Assembly: GCA_902542325.1 (NCBI GenBank)
Contig: CACBUE010000012.1
Location: forward strand, 1 to 32,966
Reading direction: 5' to 3'
Source: an uncultured SAR86 cluster bacterium
Lineage (GTDB): Bacteria; Pseudomonadota; Gammaproteobacteria; Magnimaribacterales; Magnimaribacteraceae
DNA length: 32,966 nucleotides
The position numbers were made by a program, and so were the translations under genes. Shown here in pieces: positions 7,876 to 17,615 of this stretch. Under the pieces are notes generated by a model, which had not been told where the DNA came from, did not search any database, and worked only from the letters and a program-made list of their open reading frames with translations. Position 1 is the first letter of the stretch. Every line of letters begins with the position of its first letter.

Positions 7876-9324
7876 ATGTCTGGTAACGTTGAAACAAACG
7901 TACGTCCTAATCCGGATGACGTACTAGTTAAAATAGCTGATTATGTTTTAAGTAAGGACATTGAAAGTTCTGAAGCTTACAACACTGCAAGAAACTGTTT
8001 AATGGATACCTTAGGATGCGGACTTTTAGCTCTTACTTTCCCTGATTGCAAGAATTTATTGGGGCCTTACATCGAAGGCACTCAAGTTCCTGGTGGCGTC
8101 AGGGTACCTGGGACTAAGCATGTATTAGATCCCGTAAAAGGAGCTTGGGATATAGGCGCAATAATTCGATGGTTAGATTTTAATGATACTTGGTTAGCTG
8201 CAGAGTGGGGACATCCATCAGATAACCTAGGTGGAATTTTGGCAGCAGCTGATTATCTTTCTCAAAAGAATCTGGTAGAAGGAAAAGAACCTTTATCTAT
8301 GAAAGATGTTTTAACTAATATGATCAAAGCACATGAAATACAGGGTGTTTTGGCATTAGAAAATAGTTTCAACAGAGTTGGCTTAGATCATGTTGTTTTA
8401 GTAAAAGTTGCCTCAACGGCAGTTATATCTTCTATGTTTGGATTGAATAAAGATCAAACAATAGATGCATTATCACAAGCTTGGGTAGACGGACAAAGTT
8501 TAAGAACCTATAGGCATGCTCCAAATGCAGGACCTAGAAAATCTTGGGCAGCAGGAGATGCTACAAGCAGAGCTTTGCAGTTAGTTTTATTGACTCAAAA
8601 AGGGCAAATAGGCTATCCAAGTGTTCTTACTGCTCCAACTTGGGGTTTCTATGATGTGCAATTTAAAGGAAATTCTTTCAGCCTACCAAGAGATTTCGAT
8701 TCGTATGTCATGGAAAATGTTTTATTCAAGATCTCCTTTCCGGCAGAATTTCATGCACAGACTGCAGTTGAGGCGGCAGTCATTCTGCATGAGCAGGTCA
8801 AAGAAAAGTTTGATGAAATCGAGAAAATTTTAATTACGACACACGAATCAGCCATAAGGATTATCAGTAAAGAAGGCATTTTAAATAATCCAGCTGATAG
8901 AGATCACTGTCTCCAATATATGACTGCTATTGGACTACTAAAGGGAGATCTCGTTGCTGAAGATTATGAGGATGATGTGGCTTCAGATCCAAGAGTAGAT
9001 CAATTGAGAGAGAAAATGTTTATCGAAGAAGATAATAGATATTCACAAGAATATTTAGAAGCTGATAAAAGGTCTATCGCTAATTCAATTCAAATATTCT
9101 TTACAGATGGCTCGTCAACGGTGAAGATTGAAGTCGAATATCCGATTGGTCACAGACGAAGAAGAGAGCAAGGTATTCCCTTGCTTGTAGAGAAATTTGA
9201 ACGAAATCTAGCTACTCAATTTTCAGATCAGAGGTGCCAGGAAATTTTGTCATTATGTTTAGATCAGGAAAGTCTAGAGACTACCTCAGTACCTGAGTTT
9301 ATGAACCTCTTCATAGCTGAATAA
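7876..9324 (+). CDS. prpD: 2-methylcitrate dehydratase
   Basis: Dehydrates 2-methylcitrate to 2-methyl-cis-aconitate in the MmgE/PrpD family. Diagnostic segments are [48 protein letters not shown] (quoted in parts), [33 protein letters not shown] and the late [16 protein letters not shown]. Length (482 aa) matches E. coli PrpD (483). An AAGGGG ribosome site precedes the ATG. PrpD does not rehydrate the intermediate to methylisocitrate; that is normally done by an aconitase. The acnB at 24168-26747 is the likely partner, as no AcnD/PrpF pair is seen here. Confidence 0.96.
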   Translation: MSGNVETNVRPNPDDVLVKIADYVLSKDIESSEAYNTARNCLMDTLGCGLLALTFPDCKNLLGPYIEGTQVPGGVRVPGTKHVLDPVKGAWDIGAIIRWLDFNDTWLAAEWGHPSDNLGGILAAADYLSQKNLVEGKEPLSMKDVLTNMIKAHEIQGVLALENSFNRVGLDHVVLVKVASTAVISSMFGLNKDQTIDALSQAWVDGQSLRTYRHAPNAGPRKSWAAGDATSRALQLVLLTQKGQIGYPSVLTAPTWGFYDVQFKGNSFSLPRDFDSYVMENVLFKISFPAEFHAQTAVEAAVILHEQVKEKFDEIEKILITTHESAIRIISKEGILNNPADRDHCLQYMTAIGLLKGDLVAEDYEDDVASDPRVDQLREKMFIEEDNRYSQEYLEADKRSIANSIQIFFTDGSSTVKIEVEYPIGHRRRREQGIPLLVEKFERNLATQFSDQRCQEILSLCLDQESLETTSVPEFMNLFIAE

Positions 9325-9329
9325 CACAA

Positions 9330-9842
9330 ATGAGTAAATTAGAACATTATCTAGAGAGTCTTATTTTCGCAAGTAGGTGGCTTCTTGCACCTATTTACTT
9401 GGTTCTTTGCCTGTCACTTTTGTTTATAACAATGAAAGTTATTCAAGATACTATCGTCTATTTACCTGTAATTCTTGAACAAGATGTCAAAGGGATTATG
9501 TTATTTGTTTTAAATATAGTAGATCTTATTTTGGTGGGTAATTTAGTTCTCATGATAATTTTTGCTGGTTATGAAAATTTCGTTTCTAAGCTACATGTAG
9601 CTGATGAGAGCGAAGATAAACCAATTTGGATGGGTCGAGTGGACTTTAGTGAGATGAAGTTAAAATTAGTCGCTTCAATTGTTACTATTTCCGGAATAAA
9701 TTTATTAGCAGCCTTTATGGATTTATCTCAAATAAGCGATAGAGAGATCTTTTGGATGATTATTGTTCATGTTGTATTCATTCTCTCTGGGGTTTTACTT
9801 GCATTAATGGATTATGTTACTTCTAAATCAAAAGTTTATTAA
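9330..9842 (+). CDS. yqhA: YqhA family (UPF0114) inner-membrane protein
   Basis: Small integral membrane protein of unknown function. It aligns by eye with E. coli YqhA over its whole length (170 aa): LESLIFASRWLLAPIYL, NIVDLILVGNLVLMIIFAGYENFVS, WMGRVDFSEMKLKLVASIV and a final hydrophobic helix before MDYVTS. About four membrane helices are visible (roughly residues 14-37, 58-82, 108-131 and 138-161). It starts 5 bp after prpD with no clear Shine-Dalgarno, so it is probably the last gene of the thrH-prp transcript. Its relation to propionate metabolism is unknown. Confidence 0.9.
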   Translation: MSKLEHYLESLIFASRWLLAPIYLVLCLSLLFITMKVIQDTIVYLPVILEQDVKGIMLFVLNIVDLILVGNLVLMIIFAGYENFVSKLHVADESEDKPIWMGRVDFSEMKLKLVASIVTISGINLLAAFMDLSQISDREIFWMIIVHVVFILSGVLLALMDYVTSKSKVY

Positions 9843-9843
9843 T

Positions 9844-10485
9844 CTAAAAAAGTTCAATATCTATCAAGCTATCTAACTCAGTTAACGCTTCACTGGAATT
9901 TATAACTTTAATCGTCTTCATTCCTAATTTTTTGGCAGGTTTCAGGTTTATTCCTAAGTCATCAAGAAACACAACTTCTGCGGGATTGACTTCGCCTCTT
10001 TCGCAAGCTCGTAAATAAAATTCTGGATCAGGCTTTCTAACATTTTCCTTGCTTGATTCAAACACAAAATCAAACATTTTCATTACTTCATCATGCTTGC
10101 CTGAGGCAGAAACATTACCTTCAAAGTTTTCTTTTCCCATATGTTGAATATTATTTGTTAGACAAGCTTGCAGAAGATTCCCTTTAATTTTTTTCAGAGC
10201 TCCTATCATGTCAGGCCTTACTTCACCCTTCAGGAGAGCAATCACATCTTTACCTTTGACCGAATGACCAAGCTCACTGCTTTCTTTGTAAAAAAGCTTA
10301 TCAAATTCATCCAAATTTAACTCGTTCCTCTCTAATTTAGCCCATGCGTTAGAGTTAGGATTCGTAGAATTGACTAATCTTAAGAAATCTAAAGGTAATT
10401 CATTTTCTTTTTCGAACCTATTAAATGACTCAAAAGGACTACTAGTAATTACTCCTCCGAAATCCCAAAAAACTGCTTTTATCAT
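9844..10485 (-). CDS. HAD-superfamily hydrolase (HAD-IA type)
   Basis: Probable small-molecule phosphatase or dehalogenase-fold hydrolase, 213 aa. Motif I is VFWDFGGVI with nucleophile Asp8, motif II is the CLTNN block, motif III is RKPDPEFYLRACE, and motif IV is VVFLDDLGINLKPAKKLGMKTI. The opening DFGGVITSSPFESF and overall pattern resemble the N-terminal phosphatase half of soluble epoxide hydrolases and the HAD part of ACAD10-like proteins. The substrate cannot be assigned. The gene is monocistronic, convergent with yqhA one base away, and divergent from aroC across 120 bp. That gap contains a long T-run on the plus strand just before this gene's start. Confidence 0.85.
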   Translation of the reverse strand: MIKAVFWDFGGVITSSPFESFNRFEKENELPLDFLRLVNSTNPNSNAWAKLERNELNLDEFDKLFYKESSELGHSVKGKDVIALLKGEVRPDMIGALKKIKGNLLQACLTNNIQHMGKENFEGNVSASGKHDEVMKMFDFVFESSKENVRKPDPEFYLRACERGEVNPAEVVFLDDLGINLKPAKKLGMKTIKVINSSEALTELDSLIDIELF

Positions 10486-10568
10486 AAAAATTCAATAATT
10501 TTTTTTTCGAGTATTTTGGAGGTTTTTAAATAAATATCAAATTTAATACCTAAATTGTTCAAAAATTC

Positions 10569-10574
10569 TATAAT
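10569..10574 (+). promoter_or_regulatory. Candidate aroC -10 box
   Basis: TATAAT lies 31 bp before the aroC ATG, in the 120-bp divergent gap with the HAD gene. No acceptable -35 is seen at 16-18 bp. This would be the start of the long aroC-leu-asd-truA run. Apart from this box and a T-run at about 10499-10507, I see nothing in the gap. Confidence 0.35.
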
Positions 10575-10605
10575 CGCACCGCGAATTACGTAATAAGATA
10601 AGAAT

Positions 10606-11694
10606 ATGTCAGGGAATTCTTTCGGAAGCTCTTTTATTGTGACCACTTTTGGTGAAAGTCATGGAGTAGCCCTTGGCTGTATCGTTGATGGCTGCCCACC
10701 TGGATTAGAGCTTTGTGAAGAAGACATTCAGAAGGAATTAGATAAGAGAAAACCTGGATCCTCTAAGTATACAACTCAAAGAAAAGAAGATGACGAAGTA
10801 GAAATATTATCTGGTGTTTTCGAGGGCAAAACAACTGGAACACCTATAGGTTTACTTATTAGAAATAAGGATCAAAAATCTAAGGACTATGATCAACTCA
10901 AAGATGTTTTTAGGCCTTCTCATGCAGATTACGTTTATTCAAAAAAATATGGAATAAGAGACCACAGAGGAGGAGGAAGGTCGTCAGCTAGAGAGACTGC
11001 TATGCGTGTGGCAGCAGGAGCAATAGCTAAAAAATACTTAAGCGAAAAACTGGATATCAAAATCATAGGATACTTATCTCAAATAGGTTCTATTACTATA
11101 TCTAATTTTGATTCTTCACAAATTAGTCTCAATCCTTTCTTTTGCCCAGATCCAGAAGTTTTGACTTCTATCGAAGATTTAATTGATCAACTTAGGAAAG
11201 ACGGTGACTCAGTGGGTGCAAAAGTAGAAGTCTCAGTCACTAATATGCCTATAGGTTTAGGAGAACCTGTTTTTGATAAGCTTGAGGCAGACTTAGCAAA
11301 AGGCCTTATGAGTATTAATGCTGTTAAAGGGTTTGAGATAGGAAAGGGCTTTGATCTCATAGATTCAAAAGGTTCGGAATCGAGGGATGAAATGACTTCA
11401 GAGGGTTATTTGTCAAATAACTCAGGTGGAATTTCAGGAGGCATAAGTACTGGCCAAGAAATAAAACTCTCTATCGCCTTGAAACCTACTTCAAGTATCA
11501 ACAAAGAAGGCCAGACCATAGATTCGGGGGGTGAATCCAAAAAGATTCAAGTCAAAGGAAGACATGATCCCTGTGTAGGGGTTAGAGCAACACCAATAGC
11601 CGAGGCTATGACTGCGTTAGTTATAATGGACCACTTTTTGAGGAACAGAGCTCAAAATGCTGATGTCATAACTGAAATCCCTGATATCTCATAA
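10606..11694 (+). CDS. aroC: Chorismate synthase
   Basis: Converts EPSP to chorismate, the last shikimate step, using reduced FMN. All three family signatures are visible: [18 protein letters not shown] near the N terminus, the [21 protein letters not shown] block around residue 120-140, and the C-terminal [18 protein letters not shown]. Length (362 aa) matches E. coli AroC (361). It leads the plus-strand biosynthetic run and lies 7 bp before leuC. Chorismate feeds the tryptophan and folate genes found further along the same strand. Confidence 0.97.
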   Translation: MSGNSFGSSFIVTTFGESHGVALGCIVDGCPPGLELCEEDIQKELDKRKPGSSKYTTQRKEDDEVEILSGVFEGKTTGTPIGLLIRNKDQKSKDYDQLKDVFRPSHADYVYSKKYGIRDHRGGGRSSARETAMRVAAGAIAKKYLSEKLDIKIIGYLSQIGSITISNFDSSQISLNPFFCPDPEVLTSIEDLIDQLRKDGDSVGAKVEVSVTNMPIGLGEPVFDKLEADLAKGLMSINAVKGFEIGKGFDLIDSKGSESRDEMTSEGYLSNNSGGISGGISTGQEIKLSIALKPTSSINKEGQTIDSGGESKKIQVKGRHDPCVGVRATPIAEAMTALVIMDHFLRNRAQNADVITEIPDIS

Positions 11695-11701
11695 TAATCT
11701 C

Positions 11702-13096
11702 ATGTCATTCACCCTATACGATAAGCTATGGAATCTTCATGAGGTCTCTCAAAGAGAAGACGGAACCTATCTTTTATATATAGATAGGCATTTGATTCAC
11801 GAAGTTACATCCCCTCAAGCATTTGAAGGATTGAAATTAGCTGGCCGTAAGCCTTGGAGAATATCAGCTAATATCGCAACACCTGATCATAATGTTCCTA
11901 CAACTGACAGGGACAAGGGAATAGCTGGTATAAATGATGAAGTATCAAAACTTCAAGTGGTTACGTTAGATGATAATTGCAAAGAGCATGAAATACTACA
12001 GTTTGATATTCATGATAAACGCCAGGGCATAGTTCATGTGGTTGGGCCTGAACAAGGATTAACTTTACCCGGCATGACAATTGTTTGTGGAGATTCTCAC
12101 ACCTCTACTCATGGGGCATTAGCGACGCTTTCAATGGGTATTGGTACTTCCGAAGTGGAACATGTTTTAGCTACTCAATGTTTGAAAACCTCAAAACTAA
12201 AAAATATGAGGGTTAACATTTCAGGTGAGCTGCAAGAAGGTGTCACTCCGAAGGACGTTACATTGGCAGTTATTGGAAGAATTGGAACCGCAGGAGGAAC
12301 TGGTTATGCCATAGAATATGCTGGTTCAGTCATCGAAAATATGTCAATTGAAGGAAGAATGACTGTATGTAATATGGCAATTGAAGCTGGAGCTAGGGCA
12401 GGACTTGTAGCATATGATCAAACAACTGAAGCTTATATAAAAGATAAGCCATTTACCCCAAAAGGAGAACAATGGTTGGTAGCAAAAGAGCAATGGCAAG
12501 ATCTTGTCAGCGATAGCGAAGCTCAATTTGATAAAGAGATAGAAATTGATGGATCTTTTATAGCACCTCAGGTTACTTGGGGAACTTCACCAGAAATGGT
12601 CAGTGATATTGATGGTGTAATACCCGAGCCTAATAGCGAATCTATTAGACATGCTCTGAGCTATATGAACCTTGAACCTGGGAAAAAAATAAAAGATATT
12701 AAGCTAGATCAGATTTTTATAGGTTCGTGTACAAACTCACGAATAGAAGATTTAAGAGAAGCAGCAAAAGTGCTTGAAGGCAAGAAGGTTTCTGAATCAA
12801 TTAAGCGGGCTATCGTAGTTCCTGGTTCGGGTCTTGTTTCTCAACAGGCCATAGATGAAGGTATAGATAAAATATTTATTGACTCAGGCTTTGAATGGAG
12901 AGCCCCTGGTTGCTCAATGTGCTTAGCCATGAACCCAGATCAACTGGGAGATGGTGAGCATTGTGCCTCTACTTCAAATAGGAATTTTGAAGGCAGACAA
13001 GGCTATGGAGGAAGAACTCATCTTGTATCTCCTGTCACAGCAGCAGCTTCAGCTGTTGAAGGACATTTTGTAGATGTGAGGGAGTATTTATTATGA
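11702..13096 (+). CDS. leuC: 3-isopropylmalate dehydratase, large subunit
   Basis: Aconitase-family large subunit for isomerising 2- to 3-isopropylmalate in leucine synthesis. The [4Fe-4S] ligands are Cys343 (FIGSCTNSR), Cys404 and Cys407 ([10 protein letters not shown]). Other conserved blocks are [18 protein letters not shown] (written here from the HTSTHG core) and [23 protein letters not shown] at the end. Length (464 aa) is normal. Its stop overlaps the leuD start in ATGA (13093-13096), which indicates coupled translation and stoichiometric subunits. No clear Shine-Dalgarno precedes ATG 11702. Confidence 0.97.
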   Translation: MSFTLYDKLWNLHEVSQREDGTYLLYIDRHLIHEVTSPQAFEGLKLAGRKPWRISANIATPDHNVPTTDRDKGIAGINDEVSKLQVVTLDDNCKEHEILQFDIHDKRQGIVHVVGPEQGLTLPGMTIVCGDSHTSTHGALATLSMGIGTSEVEHVLATQCLKTSKLKNMRVNISGELQEGVTPKDVTLAVIGRIGTAGGTGYAIEYAGSVIENMSIEGRMTVCNMAIEAGARAGLVAYDQTTEAYIKDKPFTPKGEQWLVAKEQWQDLVSDSEAQFDKEIEIDGSFIAPQVTWGTSPEMVSDIDGVIPEPNSESIRHALSYMNLEPGKKIKDIKLDQIFIGSCTNSRIEDLREAAKVLEGKKVSESIKRAIVVPGSGLVSQQAIDEGIDKIFIDSGFEWRAPGCSMCLAMNPDQLGDGEHCASTSNRNFEGRQGYGGRTHLVSPVTAAASAVEGHFVDVREYLL

Positions 13097-13740
13097 AAAA
13101 TACCTCGACTTACCATAAAGGGCAGGCCGTTCCATTAAATCGAGATAATATCGATACTGACCAAATTATCCCTAAACAGTTTCTCAAATCAATTAAAAAA
13201 AGTGGCTTCGGACCTAATCTTTTTGATGCATGGAGATATGAAGACGAAGGATATCCAGGGCAAGATATAAGCAATAGAAAAATTAATAAGGAATTTATTC
13301 TTAACCAAGAGAAATTTATAAATTCCGACATATTAATAAGTAAGAAAAACTTTGGATGTGGTTCAAGTAGAGAACATGCAGTATGGTCTTTAATGGACTT
13401 TGGATTTAAGGTTGTAATAGCGGAAAGTTTTGCAGATATTTTCTACAACAACTGCTTCAATAATGGTCTTCTACCCATCGCTATTTCAGAACATGAAATT
13501 TCAACCTTGCTTGACTTATCTAACAAGAGAAAAGAAATAGAAATAGATCTACAGAATCAAATTATCTTTGTTGAGGATAATGAAATTGCGCATTTTGAAA
13601 TTGACCCTTTCAGGAAAAAATGCATCTTAGAAGGTCTGGATGAGATTGGATTGAGTTTAACTCATTCGTCAGAAATAAAGGAATTTGAAAGGAAACATTC
13701 CTTAAAATCTCCTTGGATCTTTAACAAAGAAAGTGATTGA
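13093..13740 (+). CDS. leuD: 3-isopropylmalate dehydratase, small subunit
   Basis: Swivel-domain partner of LeuC. Motifs: the N-terminal [19 protein letters not shown], the substrate-binding [20 protein letters not shown], and [19 protein letters not shown]. Length (215 aa) is close to E. coli LeuD (201), with a modest C-terminal tail. It overlaps leuC by 4 bp and its TGA shares one base with the leuB ATG (TGATG, 13738-13742). Confidence 0.97.
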   Translation: MKNTSTYHKGQAVPLNRDNIDTDQIIPKQFLKSIKKSGFGPNLFDAWRYEDEGYPGQDISNRKINKEFILNQEKFINSDILISKKNFGCGSSREHAVWSLMDFGFKVVIAESFADIFYNNCFNNGLLPIAISEHEISTLLDLSNKRKEIEIDLQNQIIFVEDNEIAHFEIDPFRKKCILEGLDEIGLSLTHSSEIKEFERKHSLKSPWIFNKESD

Positions 13741-14813
13741 TGAATAACAAAAATAATATTCTTGTTTTGCCTGGTGACGGAATAGGACCTGAAGTATGTG
13801 ATGAAGCAATAAAAGTTCTTAAACATCTGAATGATATTTATAAATTAGATATCGTAATTGAGGAATCTGCAGTTGGTGGAAGTGCATATGAAGAATTTGG
13901 AAATCCTCTTCCAGAAGATACTTTGAAGGCAGCAAAAGGGGCTGATGCGATTTTATTAGGCGCTGTAGGCGGACCCAAATGGGACAATATTGATTATGAG
14001 CTAAGACCTGAAAGGGCCTTGCTGGGACTTAGGGCAGAATTAGATTTATTTGCCAACTTAAGACCTGCAATCTTATCAAAATATTTAAGTGATTCTTCTT
14101 CTCTCAAGTCAGATAAAGTTCAAGATCTAAATCTATTAATTGTAAGAGAACTTACTGGAGGAATTTACTTTGGTGAGCCAAGAGGTAGGTCTAAGTCTGG
14201 TGATTCTGCTTTTAATACTATGATTTATAGTAGAACTGAGATTAGGAGAATTGGAAGGATTTCTTTTGAAGCTGCTCAAAAAAGAAATAAAACCCTTTGC
14301 TCAGTTGATAAAGCAAATGTTTTAGAAGTAAGTGTTTTATGGAGAGAAGTTATTTCTGAACTTTCAGAAGAATATCCTGATGTCGAGTTATCTCATATGC
14401 TTGTAGATAATGCCGCTATGCAATTGGTGAGAGACCCACAACAATTTGATGTTATCGTAACAGGTAATTTATTTGGTGATATTTTGTCAGATATTGCAGC
14501 GATGTTAACTGGCTCAATAGGTATGTTGCCTTCGGCTTCATTAAATTCGGAGAATAAAGGAATGTATGAACCTGTTCATGGGTCAGCACCTGATATCTCA
14601 GGTAAAGAGATAGCTAACCCGATCGCAGCAATTTTATCTGTCGCTATGATGTTGAAATATAGTTTTAATATGAATGAGGCATCTTCAGCGATTGAGAACT
14701 CAATAGAAGAGGTTTTGTCTGAAGGTTATCGTACTTATGATCTGGAAGGAAGTAAGAAAAATAAACTATCTACTTCTGAAATGGGTAATAAGATCATTGA
14801 AAAAATAAAATAA
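13740..14813 (+). CDS. leuB: 3-isopropylmalate dehydrogenase
   Basis: NAD-dependent oxidative decarboxylase of leucine synthesis. Conserved blocks: [12 protein letters not shown] at the N terminus, [28 protein letters not shown], the tyrosine-containing [28 protein letters not shown] and the metal-binding [21 protein letters not shown] region with [12 protein letters not shown] start it at ATG 13740 (357 aa). A TTG one codon earlier is less likely, because TGATG coupling with leuD is the usual arrangement. asd follows after 4 bp. Confidence 0.97.
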   Translation: MNNKNNILVLPGDGIGPEVCDEAIKVLKHLNDIYKLDIVIEESAVGGSAYEEFGNPLPEDTLKAAKGADAILLGAVGGPKWDNIDYELRPERALLGLRAELDLFANLRPAILSKYLSDSSSLKSDKVQDLNLLIVRELTGGIYFGEPRGRSKSGDSAFNTMIYSRTEIRRIGRISFEAAQKRNKTLCSVDKANVLEVSVLWREVISELSEEYPDVELSHMLVDNAAMQLVRDPQQFDVIVTGNLFGDILSDIAAMLTGSIGMLPSASLNSENKGMYEPVHGSAPDISGKEIANPIAAILSVAMMLKYSFNMNEASSAIENSIEEVLSEGYRTYDLEGSKKNKLSTSEMGNKIIEKIK

Positions 14814-14817
14814 GGTC

Positions 14818-15828
14818 ATGAAAAAAGCAAATAGGATAGCTATTGTTGGAGCTACAGGAATGGTAGGTAAAGCCTTCCTGTCCATTCTTGAAGAAAAGTT
14901 TTTCGTCAATGCTGAGGTAGATTTATTGGCAAGTAAAAAATCTGAGGGAAAAAAAGTTACTTTTAGAGGTTCAGAATATGTCATCGCAGATCTTGCAGAA
15001 TATGATTTTAGTAATACAGATCTAGCGCTTTTTTCAGCTGGAGCTTCTGTTTCGGCTAAATTCGCTCCAATTGCTGTTTCCCAAGGTTGTGTGGTTGTAG
15101 ATAATTCTTCTTGCTTTAGATATGAAGCGGATATACCCCTTATTGTTCCAGAAGTTAATGGCCATAATTTAAATGATTATAAGGTGCCTGGCATTATCGC
15201 AAATCCTAACTGCTCAACAATACAAATGTTGGTTGCTTTAAAGCCTATTCATGACGAATTCAAAATTGAAAGAATAGACATTACTACTTTACAGGCTGTA
15301 TCTGGAACAGGAAAAGAAGCAACAGAAGAGTTAAGGGATCAATTGAGCTCTTATGGAGGCAATAAAAACATTGAATCTAAGATTTATCCAAAACAAATAG
15401 CAAACAATGCCCTACCACAATGCGATGTATTTGAGGAAAACAGGTATACGAAAGAAGAAAATAAACTTCTCAAAGAAACGCATAAAATACTTGATCCAAA
15501 TATACATGTTAGTGCTACTTGTGTGAGAGTTCCGGTTTTAAATGGTCATTCAGAATCAATTCATATTAAAACTGCGAAACCAATATCTGAGAAGACTGCA
15601 ATAAAGGTTATGCAGGAAACACCAGGTTTGAAAGTGCACTATGGATCTGGATCACAAGATTATCCAACTGCTGCTACAGATGCTGATGGAGATGACTTAG
15701 TTCATGTAGGAAGAATAAGAAAAGATTTATGGAGCGATAAAAGAATTAATTTATGGGTTGTTGCAGATAATCTCCTTAAAGGAGCTGCATTGAATAGTGT
15801 ACAAATCGCAGAATTAATATTTGATTGA
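14818..15828 (+). CDS. asd: Aspartate-semialdehyde dehydrogenase
   Basis: Reduces aspartyl phosphate to aspartate semialdehyde with NADPH, feeding lysine/diaminopimelate, threonine and methionine synthesis. It shows the N-terminal dinucleotide motif VGATGMVG, SAGASVS, the VVDNSSCFRYE block, the active-site cysteine in PNCSTIQM, the QAVSGTGKEATEEL loop and the substrate-binding RVPVLNGHSESIH. Length (336 aa) is typical of the Gram-negative group in this leuB-asd-fimV context. It lies 4 bp after leuB. Confidence 0.96.
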   Translation: MKKANRIAIVGATGMVGKAFLSILEEKFFVNAEVDLLASKKSEGKKVTFRGSEYVIADLAEYDFSNTDLALFSAGASVSAKFAPIAVSQGCVVVDNSSCFRYEADIPLIVPEVNGHNLNDYKVPGIIANPNCSTIQMLVALKPIHDEFKIERIDITTLQAVSGTGKEATEELRDQLSSYGGNKNIESKIYPKQIANNALPQCDVFEENRYTKEENKLLKETHKILDPNIHVSATCVRVPVLNGHSESIHIKTAKPISEKTAIKVMQETPGLKVHYGSGSQDYPTAATDADGDDLVHVGRIRKDLWSDKRINLWVVADNLLKGAALNSVQIAELIFD

Positions 15829-15835
15829 CACAGGA

Positions 15836-16171
15836 ATGGAAAATTTTTTATTAAGGCTTGAGACTGAGTTTTATTTTATAACAGGTATTTATTTCGAGGG
15901 CTTGAGTGGATTAGCACTTGGCCTACTCTTTTTTTCTTTAACTTTGTTCCTAATTAGATATAAAAGGGAACAAAGACCACTTGTTACAGATACCGATATT
16001 TCAAACGAAATCGGCAATGAAAAAAATGCTAAGGTCAATCTTTCAAGAAGTTTGATAGAAATGGGTCAGTTAGATGAAGCCAAGCGTTTGCTTGAAGAAG
16101 TCCTAAAAGATAATCCTACTGAAAAAGAAGAGAATACTATTAAATTTCTACTTACTAAAATTAATTCTTAA
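15836..16171 (+). CDS. Miniature FimV-like protein (membrane anchor plus C-terminal TPR motif)
   Basis: A 111-aa protein with one membrane helix (about residues 22-41, LSGLALGLLFFSLTLFLI), a charged linker, then residues 66-110 (NLSRSLIEMGQLDEAKRLLEEVL core). That C-terminal segment reads like the terminal tetratricopeptide motif of FimV. Position supports this: fimV sits between asd and truA in Pseudomonas and relatives. LysM and the large periplasmic and acidic regions of full FimV are absent, so this looks like a reduced FimV rather than a truncation by frameshift; no remnant is seen in the flanks. The start is uncertain. I chose ATG 15836; a TTG at 15821 would overlap asd and lacks a ribosome site. 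A generic TPR protein is the alternative. Confidence 0.65.
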   Translation: MENFLLRLETEFYFITGIYFEGLSGLALGLLFFSLTLFLIRYKREQRPLVTDTDISNEIGNEKNAKVNLSRSLIEMGQLDEAKRLLEEVLKDNPTEKEENTIKFLLTKINS

Positions 16172-16174
16172 GTA

Positions 16175-16957
16175 ATGGATTCTAGGATAGCTTTAGGAGT
16201 TGAGTATGATGGAACTAACTATTTTGGCTTTCAAAAGCAAAATAGTACAAAACAAACCGTACAAGGCTCTCTAGAAGAATCGATTTCAAAGGTTGCAGAT
16301 CATAAAGTAAAAACTTTCTGTAGCGGAAGAACAGATGCGGGTGTGCATGCCTTTATGCAAGTCATACATTTTGATACAAGGGCCATAAGATCATCTATTG
16401 AATGGTCCAGAGGTATCAATTCTTACCTTCCAAAAGATATTAGAGTTGTATGGGCAAAAGAAATAGATGAGAGTTTTCATGCAAGGTTCTCTGCTACCAA
16501 AAGATCATATATTTACAATATTCTTAATCATTCGACTCCCTCGGCGCTTTGGGCAGATAAGTCGCTATATGTACCTATTAGATTAGATATACAGTCAATG
16601 AAAAAAGGCTCTAAATATCTCATAGGAGAACATGATTTTAGCTCCTTTAGAGGTTCAGGATGTCAATCAAAGACACCTATTAGAAACATTCAAGAAATAA
16701 AAATCTCAAGGAGTGATGATTTTGTTACATTGGAAATTACAGCAAATGCTTTCTTACTTCACATGGTTAGAATCATAGTTGGGACTCTAATAATGGTTGG
16801 CAAAAAAGAAATACAACCTAAAGAAGTTGATAAAATTCTCAAACAAAAAAATAGAAAATTAGCAGGTAAGACGGTGAGTTCATCTGGATTATTTTTTTTA
16901 GGACCTAGCTATCCTAATAAATATAAGGTGCCGGAATTTAATAATAATTTAATATAA
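16175..16957 (+). CDS. truA: tRNA pseudouridine(38-40) synthase
   Basis: Converts uridines 38-40 of the tRNA anticodon arm to pseudouridine. Motifs: VEYDGTNYFGFQKQ at the start, the catalytic aspartate in CSGRTDAGVHA, FHARFSATKRSYIYNI, DFSSFRGSGCQSKTP and ANAFLLHMVRIIVGTL. Length is 260 aa, close to E. coli TruA (270). It starts 3 bp after the FimV-like gene. A 34-bp AT-rich gap before trpF is the largest break in this part of the run. Confidence 0.96.
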   Translation: MDSRIALGVEYDGTNYFGFQKQNSTKQTVQGSLEESISKVADHKVKTFCSGRTDAGVHAFMQVIHFDTRAIRSSIEWSRGINSYLPKDIRVVWAKEIDESFHARFSATKRSYIYNILNHSTPSALWADKSLYVPIRLDIQSMKKGSKYLIGEHDFSSFRGSGCQSKTPIRNIQEIKISRSDDFVTLEITANAFLLHMVRIIVGTLIMVGKKEIQPKEVDKILKQKNRKLAGKTVSSSGLFFLGPSYPNKYKVPEFNNNLI

Positions 16958-16979
16958 TTATTGTTTAGTTTTTATATTT

Positions 16980-16985
16980 TATAAT
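16980..16985 (+). promoter_or_regulatory. Candidate -10 box before trpF
   Basis: TATAAT ends 6 bases before the trpF ATG, so a transcript from it would begin at the ATG and be leaderless. No good -35 is visible; TTGTTT at 16961-16966 is only 13 bp away. The gap is very AT-rich, so the hexamer may be chance. Confidence 0.25.
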
Positions 16986-16991
16986 TTCATA

Positions 16992-17615
16992 ATGAGCTAC
17001 TTCATAAAAGTCTGCGGTATTACAAATCTAACTGATCTTGATCTTGTCATGTCTTTACCTATTGATGGAGTAGGCTTTAATTTATATGAGAAAAGTAAAA
17101 GATTTATTGATTTAAATGAAGCTGTGAAAATGTCAGAAAAACTTCCTGAACATTTCCAAGTTTTTTTAATCTTTGTAAATCAAGAAAAAGAATATATTTC
17201 TAAATGCTTAGCAGAGATACCAAGAGCAGTAGCTCAATTCCATGGGGAAGAATCACCAGAGTATTGCGAAAGCTTTGGAAGAGATTATATAAAAGCAATT
17301 AGAGTAAAGTCTGATACAAATATAGAAAAGATCAATAAGGACTTCAAAAGTGCTAAAATGTTGATCTTCGACAGCTATGATGAAAAGGAATATGGAGGTA
17401 CAGGCAAGACTTTTGACTTAGATCTTCTAAAAGATAAAGCAGAGGTTCCATATTTAGCAGCTGGAGGTATCGACGAATCTAATTTTGAAGATGCTCTCCA
17501 CTTAAACAACTGTATAGGTATTGACGTTTGTTCAAGCGTCGAAGATGTTCCTGGAATAAAAAACCATTCCAAGGTAGAGAATTTAATAAAAAAAGTAAGG
17601 AGTTTTCATGTCTGA
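16992..17615 (+). CDS. trpF: Phosphoribosylanthranilate isomerase
   Basis: Amadori isomerase of tryptophan synthesis with a TIM-barrel fold. The active-site cysteine lies in [10 protein letters not shown], followed by [12 protein letters not shown], the catalytic aspartate region [19 protein letters not shown] and the phosphate-binding [11 protein letters not shown] with [14 protein letters not shown]. Length (207 aa) is normal for a stand-alone TrpF. It overlaps trpB by 8 bp (ATGTCTGA). The trpF-trpB-trpA-accD order is common in gammaproteobacteria. The early trp genes (trpE, G, D, C) are not in this window. Confidence 0.96.
   Translation: MSYFIKVCGITNLTDLDLVMSLPIDGVGFNLYEKSKRFIDLNEAVKMSEKLPEHFQVFLIFVNQEKEYISKCLAEIPRAVAQFHGEESPEYCESFGRDYIKAIRVKSDTNIEKINKDFKSAKMLIFDSYDEKEYGGTGKTFDLDLLKDKAEVPYLAAGGIDESNFEDALHLNNCIGIDVCSSVEDVPGIKNHSKVENLIKKVRSFHV

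Noticed and set aside
13737-13739. TTG start for leuB
   Set aside because: The next codon is ATG, overlapping the leuD stop as TGATG, the common coupling arrangement.
15821-15835. TTG start for the FimV-like gene overlapping asd
   Set aside because: No ribosome site before it; ATG 15836 is in frame and gives a sensible N terminus, although its AGGA is very close.
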